A stretch of 64,000 nt of DNA from Macrobrachium rosenbergii (GCF_040412425.1 NC_089795.1:84752163-84816162); one strand, 5' to 3'. Shown: positions 24,770 through 37,355, counted from the first letter of the stretch. The notes: generated from the sequence alone by a model not told the origin. Numbers and translations: made by a program.

Positions 24770-24925
24770 CAAACCTATCCGTTGATTACATACATAATCC
24801 CGGGGTGTCTACACGGATAGCAAAGTGTCTGCCTCTCTGATCAGTCGGCTGCGGATTTGAACCCGCGCCACAGACCTCTACAAAGTCCGAAGCTGCTGCT
24901 GTAACCGACTGTGCCATCGAGGCTC
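24770..24925 (-). mobile_element. tRNA-derived SINE with RNA polymerase III promoter boxes
   Basis: On the minus strand TGGCACAGTCGG (24916-24905) fits the A-box consensus TRGCNNAGYNGG, and GGTTCAAATCC (24863-24853) fits the B-box. The spacing is about 40 bp, as in tRNA genes. The flanks cannot fold as a tRNA acceptor stem, so a SINE head is more likely than a working tRNA gene. The tail extends towards 24770 or further. Confidence 0.65.
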
Positions 24926-24939
24926 CAGTTCTTTACTGT

Positions 24940-24940
<1 letters not shown>

Positions 24941-24987
<47 letters not shown>
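24941..24987. repeat. (TA)n microsatellite
   Basis: TA array at the 5' side of the SINE head. Confidence 0.97.
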
Positions 24988-24988
<1 letters not shown>

Positions 24989-25631
24989 GGATACAAGTGC
25001 TGTTACTGTAAGTTTCTAGAACTTTTTAGTCGTTGTAAAAATATCTTGAAAACTAAAGACAAAAAATTTGGGATTTATACTCTTGTTCAATTACTAAAGA
25101 CAAAACCAATTTGGGTTCAAACTTTTAACAGTTTTCCGTTGAAAAGGCTTATTAATTAATAATATCAGCCTTATTAAGAGGTCTGGTCCAACAGGTCTTT
25201 TAATACTGATCTTTTTCCTTCTAGTAGTCTTTGAAAATGAGGTGTTTTTAACAAGAAAGTTTAGTTGAAGGACAAGAATGTATAGATTTTTGACATTCTA
25301 GGGTTATAAACTTCTAGAAGATTCTCTGGAGAATTTGGAAAAGAGACCACACATCACTGAATGTGTGGGATTCCTTCTCCCTATATTTTTTCTAGTTTTA
25401 TTCTTATTAGTGAAGCTGAAGAAGCCTTTCACCATATTGACATTCCTCTTTCCATGTTTGTGGAATGTTGCAGCTAATTGTTTTTTTGTTTAAGGTGTGA
25501 TTGTGTGAACAGATGTAATCTAATCCTTAACTATCAAATAACTGATTATTATTCTTGTTACCATTTCTTTTATCTTTTTTTCTGTCCTTATTTTACTTGT
25601 TTATTTTGTTTCCTCCTTCATAATTTTTCAG

Positions 25632-25678
25632 GTGTTCAGAAGAATGCATGAGAAGTCTATGGAATTATGTATCTTGAA
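25632..25678 (+). pseudogene. Decayed duplicate of exon 3
   Basis: The sequence after TTTTTCAG at 25631 matches exon 3 (GTGTTCAGAAGAATGCATGA) and then loses several short blocks before a damaged donor (GTAAAT). The VYGT motif is gone and the frame ends in TGA. Intron flanks on both sides are also duplicated, so this is a relic of a local direct duplication. Confidence 0.6.
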
Positions 25679-26023
25679 GTAAATTATTATATTGTTTCAT
25701 AACAAGTACACAAATATTTTATTCCATTACTAAATATCAACTAGGTTAGGTAAGCAACACAGTTTTAAGTTTCGATATATTATATATATATATATTATAT
25801 GTTTGGAAGAATATATATATATATATATTTAAATCAAATTCATCTCAAATATTATGTATATATATATTATTTAACTGGCGACCTTTATATTAATAACGAC
25901 TGTCTTTGAGGTTATATTTGTATATATATATAGTATTCAGGTTATATGTATATAATCTTGGTTTGCAGGGATGTAAAATTATGTAATTGAATAATACATG
26001 ATCATATATAAGATATATATATG

Positions 26024-26027
<4 letters not shown>

Positions 26028-26115
<88 letters not shown>
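26028..26115. repeat. (TA)n microsatellite
   Basis: TA array lying between the two copies of the exon-3 duplication. Confidence 0.97.
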
Positions 26116-26119
<4 letters not shown>

Positions 26120-26844
26120 TATATTATATATATATGCTAGGGTGGCAGTGCTGTCACAGTAAGTTTCTAGAGCTTTACTAGTCGTGGTGAGAATATCTTA
26201 AAACTAAAGACAAAAACATTTGGGATTTATACTCTGTGTTCAATTACTAAAGACAAAACCAATTTGGGATATATACTTTGTGTTCAATTTTTCCGTAAAG
26301 TACATTCTGCTTATTAATTAATAATATCAGCCTTATTAAGAGGTCTGAGCAACAGGCTTTTAGTACTGATCTCTTGATAACATGATCTAGTAGTACATTG
26401 AAATGAGGGAGTTCATAAGTGGAAAGTTTAGTGGAAGGACAAGAATGTATAGATTCTACACACATTCTGGGTTATAAATCTAAACATTCTCATTGCAGGA
26501 TAATTTGGAAAATAGAATAGCTGATCACTGAATGTGTGTATTTTGATTCCTTCTATATATATTTCTTTCCTAGTTTTGCTCTTATCATAAAGGCTGCACA
26601 AGCCTTTCATATCCAGTATTGTACTCCATTCCTCTTTCCATGTTTGTGGAATGTTGCAGCCTATATTGTTTTTGTTTGAGGTGTGATTGTGTGAACAGAT
26701 GTAAGCTAATCCTTAGCTATCAGAAATAACTGATTATTATTATCTTGTTACCATTACTATTACCACCTTCATTGTTATCTGCTTTGTCCTTATTTTACTT
26801 TTTATATTGTTCTGGGTAGCAATATTAATATCATAATTTTTCAG

Positions 26845-26922
26845 GTGTTCAGAAGAATGCATGAGATCATCAGTGGAAGTCCCTAGACCTGTATATGGAA
26901 CACTTATGTATCAGCTCCTGAA
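26845..26922 (+). CDS. Exon 3: first half of LCCL domain
   Basis: Acceptor TTTTTCAG at 26844, donor GTAAGT at 26923. Reading in phase 2 from exon 2 gives CSEEC, then RPVYGTLMY. This matches the LCCL core, where a Cys-Pro-x-x-Cys type pair is followed by a Val-Tyr/Trp-Gly-Thr-x-x-Tyr motif. The exon ends in phase 2. The exon and its intron flanks have a decayed direct copy about 1.2 kb upstream (25632-25678). Confidence 0.6.
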
Positions 26923-27040
26923 GTAAGTTACTAGAGATCACAATGTTTCATATACAAGTACACAAATATTTTGGTGTTTATTACTATTTTTTTCATTGAT
27001 CAACTACTGAAAGCATTTTTCCTGAAAGAGGTCTTTATCA

Positions 27041-27246
<206 letters not shown>

Positions 27247-27274
27247 CTATCTATCTCTATCTATCTATCCTGCA

Positions 27275-29285
27275 TGATGGTGGACTAGACTGTAATGCAG
27301 TACTGTATTCCCAGAATTCACCCAGCTATTTGCTTGTGCTCTACACAATTCTCTGCTGAGGATAGTTAGTGACATCATCTTAGCTTCCTTCAGTGTAGTG
27401 CTTCCTATAAATTTCCTACTTTTCATGATAATTATGAAAACTGTTCCAACTCGGACATCTCCCGGCTGCAGAGTCATTATTAGGGCAATAGATCTTGTGT
27501 TTCTAGGTACCCTTGAGCTTCAGCTCCTGTTCTAAATTACAGCAGATAGATATTTTGATAATAATTCATTAATTTGATGCCTTATCACTCTGTGTATAAT
27601 TTTAGCTTAAGATGTAGTGAACAGTGTTTATAGCCTAGCATTTCCTTCTCTCTCAGTATGGTGGTGATCTTGACTTCCCAAGTGTGTTAATCCTAATGAT
27701 TTCTCTTTAATCCAAGTGTTTTTTCTCTTAGCTCCATACAAAATTTCAATATAGGAAATGTTATGGAGAGATTGTAATTCACAAGAACCCCCAGTTAAAT
27801 TTAATGTCAGGAGTTTATCATGTCAGAAAATTATCTATTGGTCATGTGGATCTACTTTGCATTGTGTTATAATGCCACGAAGACATTATATTATGACTCC
27901 TGTTCAAGTAAAACCTTTTATGGCTCCTAATTAGCAAGAAGTAGAAAATGCTTTCCTGCACTGGTTATTGTTATTAAACTAATAGTTTTAATGATACATA
28001 TATTAATTGTACCAGAGTAGAAGTATGAGGCATAATCCTGTAATATTTGTAACTACACTACTGTACTGATAGTATTTAATGATAATTTAAAGTGTAGTGC
28101 CACCCAGCTATAGCTTATGGGTAGTACTTTGATGTCATGTGTTAGGCAAGTTTCAGTTGCATGAGGACTTACCACACTGAGTATTAGTCAGATAGTTAAA
28201 AATATTTCAAAACATTGTACTACCTAAGTTAATAATAATTTACAACATTGTACTACCCAAGTTAACAGTAGTTCAGAACATTGTACTATCCCATATAGAT
28301 TATAAATATGGTATTTTAATGTAGTTTGGTAGGCTAGCTTTCATCATAAAATACTCTTACCTGCTCATAGAAAAAATACTCTTGTAACTTTCTTGAAATT
28401 GTATAATACTGATCATTACAGTAATAAATAGAAATAAAGTATAACTCAAATATAGTTTATATATGTGGTTGGTAATTTGATTTAGATTTGCTTGGCTATC
28501 TTTCAGTAAAAAAAAAAAAACTTTAGCCTACAAGATGGGAAATGCTCCTTTAATTTTCAAAGAAAGTTTTGCAACAGTACTGAAATTGGTAATAATTTAA
28601 AATGCAATACCACCCAAAATAGCTCATATATGTGGTATTTTAAATCAGATTTGCAAAGCTAGTTCTTAATAGAATACTGTAACCAAAAATACTGTTAATT
28701 GCGGTACAGAGAAGTTCATGCATTCCAGCCATTGAGATTGTTGCTTAACAGATACTGTATCAAGGTTTCACATTTGTAGGATCCAGTTCTTATAATATGC
28801 TTTTTCTTGGTGAGACGGAGATTTCTTTCCTGTATTTGTTAATATATTAAACTAGTTGAACTTAGTACTGTAATGGTATCTCTAGTTTAATCATAATTTA
28901 AAGGGATGATGCCAGTAATTATGTTATTAAAATAATGTCACCCACAGAGCTTGTCTCATACCATGTTGTCATGACTATGTACTTGTAACCAGGTTGGTCT
29001 GTTTCATCCTTGTTGGCCATTCCACTTATCCAGTGGATATATGTGGCTCTTGTTGTACTGTTTCTCAGGTTTTTTGTTTTTTCCTTACTACAGCTCTGCT
29101 AATAAGTCAGCCTAAGTGTTGCTTGCTTAACTGCAAATTACAGATGGTAATCTTCTGTTAGCTAGTGGATATGGCACATACCACTCACCATAGACATTGA
29201 GTAGTTGCCAGACATGCATGAGGTTGCCAGACATGCAAAATAAGCAACATGCTCCAGGCAGCAAACCTTAATGAAGTTGGGGCTC
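27275..29285. other. Intron 3, no gene seen
   Basis: AT-rich. 28205-28295 holds three units of an approximately 42-bp tandem repeat (AACATTGTACTACC). The sequence around 27590-27760 resembles 47930-48100, an old interspersed repeat. Confidence 0.55.
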
Positions 29286-29289
29286 GATT

Positions 29290-32200
29290 TAGACTAGGCC
29301 TTTGGTTCCAAGGTTAAGTGGGAGTATGGAGTGAGGAGGTTACACATTATCAGTAGAACACTGGCTGAGAGTACTCCCTCCCTATCTGAGCAGATTCCAC
29401 ATCCTGGCCAAAATGATTCCTTCAGTGCAGGGTCATTCATTGGGATAACTGCTACCATTAATGGGCATGAAGTGGACTTTGCCACAGAGGTTTCTCTTCC
29501 AAACCCAGAAGACCCAGGGGCACTGTCTTTTATTTTGCATGAGAGGTAATCTTCAAAAGACAATCAAGTCTCCCCATGCAAGAATATAATGTTGAGGATT
29601 CCAGTAGTTCCCACCCTCCTCCCCCCCTCAAGTTCCTGTCCCCTCCAGGGATTGTTATCCTTTAGCGAGGAATCTTAAGCTTTTGCAAGGAAGTGGCAGT
29701 CCAGCTGCCATGGCTCAGTCAGTCTGGATGGTTGTTGCTAGCGAGGAAATTTTGTCTTTACTTGTTTAGGGTTTCAGAAGAAGTTCTTGAACAGTGTGGA
29801 GAAAGCCCTTGATACTGAGCACCACTGTATCAGATGCTATTGAGGATTCTTGGTGGGCATGTGGAGATTCTCTTGCAGAAAACTTAGTTTCTAAGATCTC
29901 CTTGAGAGTCAGAGGACTGGTAAAGATATGACCTTCCTGCTTACGTAGTTGACTGGTTGTAATGCCACAACCAGTTCGGAGCATAACCCCCAAAGCTGGG
30001 AGTATTGTGCAGCAGTACCTGCCTGATACTAATAGTGATAACCGTGGGTGTTACACCCCAATATATGTCCTTTTGCCAAATAGCAAATGCCTCGTCAATG
30101 AAAGGAAAACAGTGATTGAAGTGAAATATATGGACTTTAAGGACAGAGCTGCTTTTCCTTGTATGGACTGGTGCTTGGTCCCTCCTTCAGTACGAATCCA
30201 GAAACTGAGACAGTCATCCCCCTGCTAGTGTGGCAACTAAAGCCATTAAGACAACCTTTTTCTGGTTTAATGGAAATTATGGTAACTCCACAATCTAAGA
30301 GAAGCAGTACCCCTTCTGGGGACCCAAGCTTTCAGTCCTCTTCACTGTAAAACAATGGATCATGCGAAGGCAGAATTTCAGAAGTTTGCAGTTACTGGGT
30401 AGTCAGAGGTAGTGGCAGAAATACAGATTTCTGTCATCCCAGTATCTGCCAAATCTACAAAGAACAGGGCAACACTTGCCTTTCCTTTTGAGTTAGGAAA
30501 GCTCCCAGTGGATATGGTTACTCAGGAGGTCGGTGCCCCTCTTGGAAAAATCTCAGATGGGATAGCCATGTCAGAGTTCCTTACAAGGTTTCACCTACTG
30601 TCCTAACCTCTTTAACTGTTCTGGAAGTAACTATGAGTGCGCTTCCAGATTCTGCAAGGACTGCCTTAGATGTTGATGCAAAAACTTAAGTGGACCCTAT
30701 GGGGGCACACTTATGATTTTATTTGATGGCATCTTTGGGGCCAAAATGATGTACAGGGGGCTCCAGGATGTTGTTCCCTAATGTTACACTACTGTCTCAT
30801 TCTGTTGTAACTGAGCTCATACAAACCCGTTAACAGTCTTGTATGGTACCACTCTTATTGGTGAGGTAGAGCCTGGGAAGCAATATTCCTAAGAGTTCTA
30901 CCTCAACAAACAAAAGCAGCCATGCTACAGTGAGCCATACAAGCCTCCTTTCATCTCTAAGGTGTCCCTCAAGCAACAGAAGATGGGGCAACAATAACAG
31001 CTACAACAAGAACAGCATCCCTTTTGAGGTAAACAGAAGCAAAGGAAGAGGTGAAGCTCATTAGGATTTGTCATGTTTGGGTTGCCTTCTACGGCATCAC
31101 ATGCAATAGAAGCCCTCCCCTGGGCGATACAGCATCATCTTTAGTGAGCAGGGTTGGCAGTGGTCTAATCCCCCCACTCCTCATGGAAGTTTCTTTTTTC
31201 CAACAACCAGACCCCTCCATGGAGGAATATCTACAGAAGGATCTCTTAAAGAGAGCCATAGAGATAGATGTATATTCATCATCAGGAATATCTCTTCAGT
31301 GTCCCTAGAAGGACTCTCCTGAACAAAGAGTGGTCCTTGACCTCTCTAAACCAGACAAATATATGCTGCTAGTTTTGGATTACAACTGTTACCCAAGTAT
31401 GTTTGCTCATTCCATTTGGGACTTGGAGAGCCTCTATAGATCTGAGAGATACATACTGGCACATATCCCTTGCTGTTCCCTTCCTCCAGTAGTTTTTCAG
31501 GTAGGGAGAGACACATACAGATTCATGCCCTTTGCCTTAAACATCAGCCTTGGAATCTCCACAAGATTAGCAGCAAATGTTGTCTGCAAACTCAGAAAAA
31601 AAGGAATTCAACTGGTAGATATTTGTTAACCTTGGTTGCCACCGTGGAAGAGGGCCTATGAAACCTGAGAGGGGTAGTCAACAGACTCCCTCAGAGGTGT
31701 TTTGTGAGGTTGGGACTTTGTTGGAATACTCTTTGTGGCCAGTTGTCTATCCCATCCATACACAAACCAGAATAAGGAAGGACCTGCTAAAGTTCCTAAC
31801 CCAATCCATGTTTTCCCAATGATAGTTGGAATGAAGCCCATGTCTGGTGTAGTTTGAATCTGTGGTAGATCCAATCCTCAGATTGCAATTCAATGACTTG
31901 AGCAGTGTCTGGCTTTTACTTGCTCAGAAAAGGCTTCATGATCATCTCCACTGACAAAGCCAGGTAGTTGGGACTGGAGGGGAGCTCTTGCCCAACAGGT
32001 TGACCTGACCTACCTGGCTGTGCTGGTATGATACACATAAATGCCTCTTTGATTGGTTGGCAAAGCCGTTGGAGGATCATCAGATAGAGGGAAGGTGGTT
32101 GCCTGGTTTAGAGAAGTATCACATGAAGTTCTGGGTTCTGATGGCTTTCTTCCTTTGTCTCAGAAAATTGAAACCCCAAAGGGGACCCACGCTTTGTTGG

Positions 32201-33720
32201 TCCTAACCAATATATGACGACATGTATCAGGAGTTTGGTCTCCTGTTCAGTCCTTTTCAGTGCTCTTTCTCTCCTACAGATGGCTCAGGCAAGGAAGTGT
32301 CTTGTTATCAGTCTACTTCACAGGGTTGCTTAGTGTAACATTGACTGTCAAGGTGGATGGTAGCCTTGACCAAATGGATGTTAGACAAACCGTTCAAATG
32401 ATTGCCAGCCTACTTTGACGTCTGGAAGTGGATCTTTTTGCCACACAAGAACCATCAGCTCCTGGTGTGTGTGTGTGTGTGTGTGTGTGTGTACATCTCC
32501 AAACCTGGACATGTAGACAGTAGCAAGAGAAGCATTCCTACAGAACTGGAACAAATGGAGAACAGTCTTCCTGTTTCCTACATTGTCCTAGATGTTGAAA
32601 GTACTGGACACATTGCTAACCTTCAATGAAACCAACTGCCTAGTGTTCCCAAATAGTCCAAAGAGTCCTTGCCATCCATTGTTGTATCTCAGACAGTAGG
32701 GGAAAGTTGTTCTCACATCCTCCTCTCTAAACTGTGACCTTCACATGTAGATTTTGAAAAACTAGGTACCAGGTCCAAAACCTGCAGGCTTCATCTGTCC
32801 AATAATACCAGTCTGTGTGGAAAGTGTGGTTGGATTACCTCCACATTGAGATCCCAGTTAAAATATCGGTTGAAACAGTTCTAAATTTTCTGATCTACCT
32901 ATTTGAGGACACGTGCCAATTACTGCAACAGTTACACCAGGTTGCATTGTTGGAGGCCTGGTTTTGTGTGCTTGGTGTTGACCCAAATACAGAAGTCTCT
33001 AGTTCCCTTCTCTAGTACTTTGCATTGCAAATACTGGCTACTTTAAGGGCTCCCATTATGTTGTCCCTGAATAAGGTACTTGAGTTCTTTTCATCTCGTC
33101 AATTCAGTACCCCAATGTAACTACAATTCATATGCTCCTAATTGCAGTCTTTTTGACCAACTTGACTCCAGGAGCATGGATTAGCAACTCGGCTATCTCA
33201 GATGGAGACTATGCTTCATCATCCACATACCTAGCTGTCGCTTGCTGTTTTCTCCTGGTCTGTCATTCCAAGAAAGAGGACCCCTTTGAAGAAGAAAAAC
33301 CCATATTCTTTTACGGGAATTCAGTATTACTGTAAAGACATCATTGGTCCAGTCATTCAAGGTTTACTTGGATGTTGTAGCTAACATCCCAGAAGTTAAT
33401 TTTTCTAACATCCTATCATGAACAAGTTGCTCTCTCTGAATGGGCTAAGAATTATCCTAGTGTCCCTAATTACGAAGTCAGACTCCCACCACTCCTTTCC
33501 TAAATATCATGATATCCGGAAAGTGAGTACATCACTGACTTTCTTTGGAAATTTTTCTTTCAAAGAAATCTCTAGCTTATGGGATGGTCATGATACACAC
33601 TAGGCTATTCCTCAGACATTACTTTTCGGTAGGGGATATGGTAATTCCCAGCCCCATAAGCACCTTAGCAGAAAGTGAAGGCCCTCCTTGATGCCGGGAT
33701 AATTCTAAGATATTGCAGGG
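29290..33720 (+). pseudogene. Degraded DIRS1-like retrotransposon
   Basis: Fragments appear in DIRS order. There is a Gag-like region (29300-31050), then reverse transcriptase pieces: EEYLQKDLLKRAIEIDVYSS (31216), VVLDLSKPDKY (31330), DTYRFMPFALNISLG and LRKKGIQLV (31514-31620). The Tyr-Leu-Asp-Asp catalytic box is destroyed. Next is an RNase H / linker region with AREAFLQNWNKWRTVFLFPT (about 32525-32590). Last is a tyrosine-recombinase-like N-part, SVWKVWLDYLHIEIPV, then FLIYLFEDTC (32812-33000). Many stops and frameshifts make it dead. DIRS elements use a tyrosine recombinase instead of an integrase and are widespread in decapods. Confidence 0.7.
32465..32491. repeat. (GT)n microsatellite
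   Basis: GT array grown inside the DIRS-like remnant. Confidence 0.97.
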
Positions 33721-33745
33721 GGAAAGCAGTAACCCTACATCTCAA

Positions 33746-35365
33746 CCAGAGCCTATATATACGAGCCATGTCACTTCCCGGCTTCCCGTTGGATTATAAC
33801 AGGACGCCATGTTTGTTTACATTTGAAGCAAGGTGCACAGCCAGCCCTCCAAATGGCCAGAGGCACAACTATTAACTTAGAGCAAAGCCAACAGATATAA
33901 GCTCTACTTAGAGCACTGTAGACAGCAGATTTAAGTTGATATATACATTTTTGATGTTGTGATGGGTTGAAAGGACAGAAATACATTACTTTTACTTTAC
34001 TTTATTGTGGAACAGACAATATTTGAATGCAGACAGGGCCAGCCTGACCATTACTCATACTGCATTTTCCTGGCCTAAAGAACATTCACAGTCAAAATAT
34101 TATTGAAAATATGTACGTGTGCAATATCAGTGAAATTGATTTAATCAGCTACATAGGCAGCTCACATGACATCATGTTATGGCAGTAACCTCTTCAGCTG
34201 ACAACTTACACCTGTCAAAATTATGGCTACAGAAATGGGTCAAACCTTCATCACTTACTTAAATGTAATTTATTTTAGATCATTACTTTCTGAGATAAAC
34301 TCAGCATTCTTGGCTTTTTTAACTATTATTAAAAAACTGAAATATTTCATTAAAATCATTTATTGTATATATATACAACAATAATGTAGAACATCGTACA
34401 CTTATTATTTACACCACATCCAACATTGTTTAATATAATTATGTATGAAAGTTATTCTTTTCCCTTTTTTACAGTCAGTTATTTACAATTATATAGAAAA
34501 TAATTCAGTAACTAGCCCATTACATATAAATATTTCAACAATAAAGCTCTTCTGCAAGGCAAATGCACTATGGCATTATCTACCATAACACAGACACTGA
34601 TGACAACACGTACATAATGTAATATGTAGGCCATACTATGAATCATATTAGATAGGCCTGTTGAAATTTACACCTGAAGGCTACCTGGAGATTGTGAAAT
34701 AGAATGGACAGATCTCAATCTGCAGAGTATGGACTGGACCAATAAATTCCTTATGTATACATCCAATGTTGACTGAAATGATGATCATACATAAATAAAA
34801 CCACGTAACAGTGGTAATTGAAAAAATACAGTATGTATATATAATATAAATAATCGCAAATACATGGGCACACTATAAATGCTGAAGTATCTTTGCTTTT
34901 CTGTTCTTTTAGTTGCTTTGAGTAAGCATTTTTCTGGCCTCAAATTTGAAATAGTAGTAGAGCCTGCAGTGAAGATAGAGCTGGATGATGGAATTCAAGA
35001 GACTTCCATCTTGATGAGCTAGACAGAACACAACCTGTCTGGAAGGTACTTGCTTCTCAAGTTTGCCCAGCAGTTTAGGCAGTGTTGCTGCTGACAAGCA
35101 GACTGGGGATCTCCTTTTCAAACACTTTGTCGTTGTTACAGCCTGAAAAATAAGCTGGCATTGTCAAGCAAGTTGCACTAATTTGGAGAAATTAAGCTGT
35201 GCCATAGCCTACCATCACCAAAAAAGTATTTATAGGCTTTGCCATCACCCACCAAGCTGATAGTTATGCCCTGAGCCGTTTGGAGTGCTGTGCAATTTGC
35301 CCTAAATGTAAACAAACATGACGTCCTGGGAGTGACTTGGCTTGTATATATTGGCTTTGTCTCAA
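33746..35365. repeat. Inverted repeat pair of about 110-120 bp, 1.6 kb apart
   Basis: The left arm (33746-33880) has CTATATATACGAGCC, then GCCATGTTTGTTTACATTT. The right arm in reverse (35365-35255) has CAATATATACAAGCC, then GTCATGTTTGTTTACATTT. Similarity continues through GGTGCACAG and CACAACTATTAAC. This could be the ends of one element or two opposed copies of a short repeat. Confidence 0.65.
34909..35142 (-). CDS. Possible terminal exon of an unidentified minus-strand gene
   Basis: After a good minus-strand acceptor (TTATTTTTCAG at 35143) the frame AVTTTKCLKRRSPVCL runs 77 codons to TAA at 34909. It includes QVVFCLAHQDGSLLNSII and QLYLHCRLYYYFKFE. Residue composition looks like real protein and unlike the microsatellite frames. 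An AATAAA on the minus strand near 34357 could end a 3' UTR. I do not recognise the protein and found no upstream exon. Because inverted repeats flank it, it may be a captured exon or transposon cargo. Confidence 0.3.
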   Translation of the reverse strand, partial: AVTTTKCLKRRSPVCLSAATLPKLLGKLEKQVPSRQVVFCLAHQDGSLLNSIIQLYLHCRLYYYFKFEARKMLTQSN

Positions 35366-35379
35366 CCCAAAATAATTAG

Positions 35380-36640
35380 GTAAATCACTGAAACTACATA
35401 GGCAACATATGTATGTTCCTTTTTTCCATCCTTCGTTGTTAATATTTTATGGGCATTCTGAATAAAAGGTCAGTAATAACATAAATGACTTATCATGGAC
35501 TTTTTTTTTTTTTCTAAGTTATTGATATCCCTTAATTAGGGTTAGACCAATTCATCACCTGTCAATTTCTTGTATATTGTTTTAGGAGGAACAGGGGTTA
35601 TGATACCAAAAATAAGTTTGCATGTAGGGAAAACCTACGTTTTGTAGTCACTGAGAGTCCACAGAGCCACCCACTTTCCCAGAGGAAAATGCACAGGACT
35701 CTGTGGTGGGTGTTTTCTTACCCAGACTTAACAACATTGGTGAAAAGACCGATTTGCGCACTGCTGCCACATCTGTGTGAGAAGGGTGAATGGAAAGACC
35801 TAGGTAAACATTATCTTTATCCTTTTATACTTCGTCACGCTGTTAACAGGCACTACTCTGGCCAAGACCAACTATCATCTGATGAGTAGATTAACTTGTG
35901 TACTCTGTCAGGCTAGGAAAGGCTATGAATATTAACAAGATTTATAGATGATCTCAAGGTTTTAAAGTCTTTACATGTCTTGTGCAGAATGGGTCCAGAG
36001 TATATGGACTTGGAATTGAATTGGTATTTCATTTGTCATCTGTATTAATGCAGATTATGAGAGATTGCAAGAGACAATATTATTACTTCTTGTTATTGAA
36101 TACTTTGGAGCCAGTCAGTCTTGTTTGAGTTTTTACTTAGGTTTAAAATAAAGGAATTATTGCTTTGGTCAGTTCTAACTGTACAGTATATTTGTTTGAT
36201 TATTGTGACATTTAATTTTTTGCTCACATGGCACAAATTAAATGAATCTCAGTCCACACATACGATTTTACGGACTGTTACTTCTCTGTGGAGGACAGTT
36301 TCTGATAAGCATGTGTGTTTTATAGTGATTGCGAGAACGTTGATGAGATTGTTGAGATTTTTATTATATGATGTCCAAAATACAATGGAGAAAAGTTGAA
36401 TTAGTCTATTTTGCAATATGTATTTACTAAATGTACACAGAAAAGTTTGCATTAATTAACATTGTTTAAAAATGATGACTCAAAATAATTTTTCTTATGA
36501 CTGTAACAACTATGGAAATATTAATAGTTAGGACAAACAGTGTTTCAGTATTTTAGGTTTAGTAAATAAAATTAATTACAGTAATGAACATAATGAATCT
36601 TTGTATTAATTCTCTCTTATTTTTGTTTTGTTTTCCTGTA
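35380..36640. other. Intron 3, no gene seen
   Basis: AT-rich. Open frames at 35689-35889 and 36121-36399 have no splice support and no family resemblance. Confidence 0.5.
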
Positions 36641-36644
36641 AAAG

Positions 36645-36844
36645 CAAACACTAAAGTTATTACCATTTCCATCAAATAAACAGACATCAGACATATGCCT
36701 GGCAAGTCTGCATGCAGGAGCCCTGAACATGAGTGGCGGAGCAGTCAAAGTTGAATGGGTGAAGTACAAACATGTTGGTGATGGCTCGGAGAGAGGTCAG
36801 TCTCTCCATGCCACTTGCAGGAACAGGATATGTTCAGAATCAAT
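36645..36844 (+). CDS. Exon 4: second half of LCCL domain
   Basis: The frame contains SDICLASLHAGALNMSGG, then VKVEW, and later RNRICSES. LCCL domains carry a highly conserved Ser-x-Ile-Cys-x-Ala-x-Ile/Leu-His-Ala-Gly motif, a Gly-Gly turn and a terminal Arg-Asn-Gly-Ile-x-Ser block, so the match is strong. The donor is GTGAGT at 36845, leaving phase 2. The acceptor is uncertain: AAAAG at 36644 behind a long T-rich tract, or CAG at 36683. Both give phase 0, whereas exon 3 ends in phase 2. Either a small exon lies between them or there is a one-base indel. Confidence 0.65.
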
Positions 36845-37299
36845 GTGAGTTTTTACCAGACCTTTAGTTCCAAGGTATTGCACATTTAAATTCCTAGGAA
36901 GTTTTCCATAATTGCTTGCTGTTTTGTAATGTATTTTTTTATTTTGGATATCACATATTCTGAAGTAGAGATTTTTGACACCGGATTGGAATTATTGTCA
37001 TTCAGGTTGAATTCAATTCGATCTCTTTTTCTGATGGTTGGGAAATACATCATCATGCTTGATGTTAGACTTGAGCAAGTGTTTTTCCTGTACCCATACC
37101 ATTCATTAATTTTCTTGTGACTTAAAGTGGCATTATGGAAAATATATACAGTATTGGGTGCAAATTTCATCTGAAAACATTTGAATAGGGAAGTATATTG
37201 AGAAAATCACAATCTTCCTGTTTTATATTGTTAAGAGCTTTTTAGGGCCTAATGATATTTAGTAAATCAAAATTAGGTCTGTATCGTTATGTCTTTCAG

Positions 37300-37355
37300 A
37301 GTTTCTTCAGGATATCTCTACAAAGTTGCAGAAACAGCAAAGGTCATTAACGGAA
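37300..37355 (+). CDS. Exon 5: C-terminal edge of LCCL domain
   Basis: Acceptor GTCTTTCAG at 37299 and donor GTAAG at 37356. It continues exon 4 in phase, giving VSSGYLYKVAETAKVING, and leaves phase 1. The Ser-Gly-Tyr-x-Tyr stretch fits the last strand of an LCCL domain. It is a short exon (56 nt) supported mainly by matching phase on both sides. Confidence 0.5.

Larger units (their letters stand above)
24990..26940 (+). repeat. Direct segmental duplication (about 0.75-0.8 kb per copy) containing exon 3
   Basis: Copy A spans roughly 24990-25735 and copy B 26148-26970. Shared blocks in order: GTAAGTTTCTAGA, an ACTAAAGACAAAACCAATTT block, the AATATCAGCCTTATTAAGAG block, a TTTCCATGTTTGTGGAATGT block, and the exon itself. 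Copy A differs by many short gaps. The copies are separated by AT-rich sequence and a (TA)n tract. Confidence 0.75.

Noticed and set aside
35689..35889. 66-codon frame near exon 4, considered as an LCCL exon
   Set aside because: It lacks the LCCL cysteine and VYGT/HAG motifs. The first LCCL half was found at 26845 instead.
36121..36399. 92-codon frame with hydrophobic residues
   Set aside because: No splice context, no family motif, AT-rich composition typical of chance frames here.
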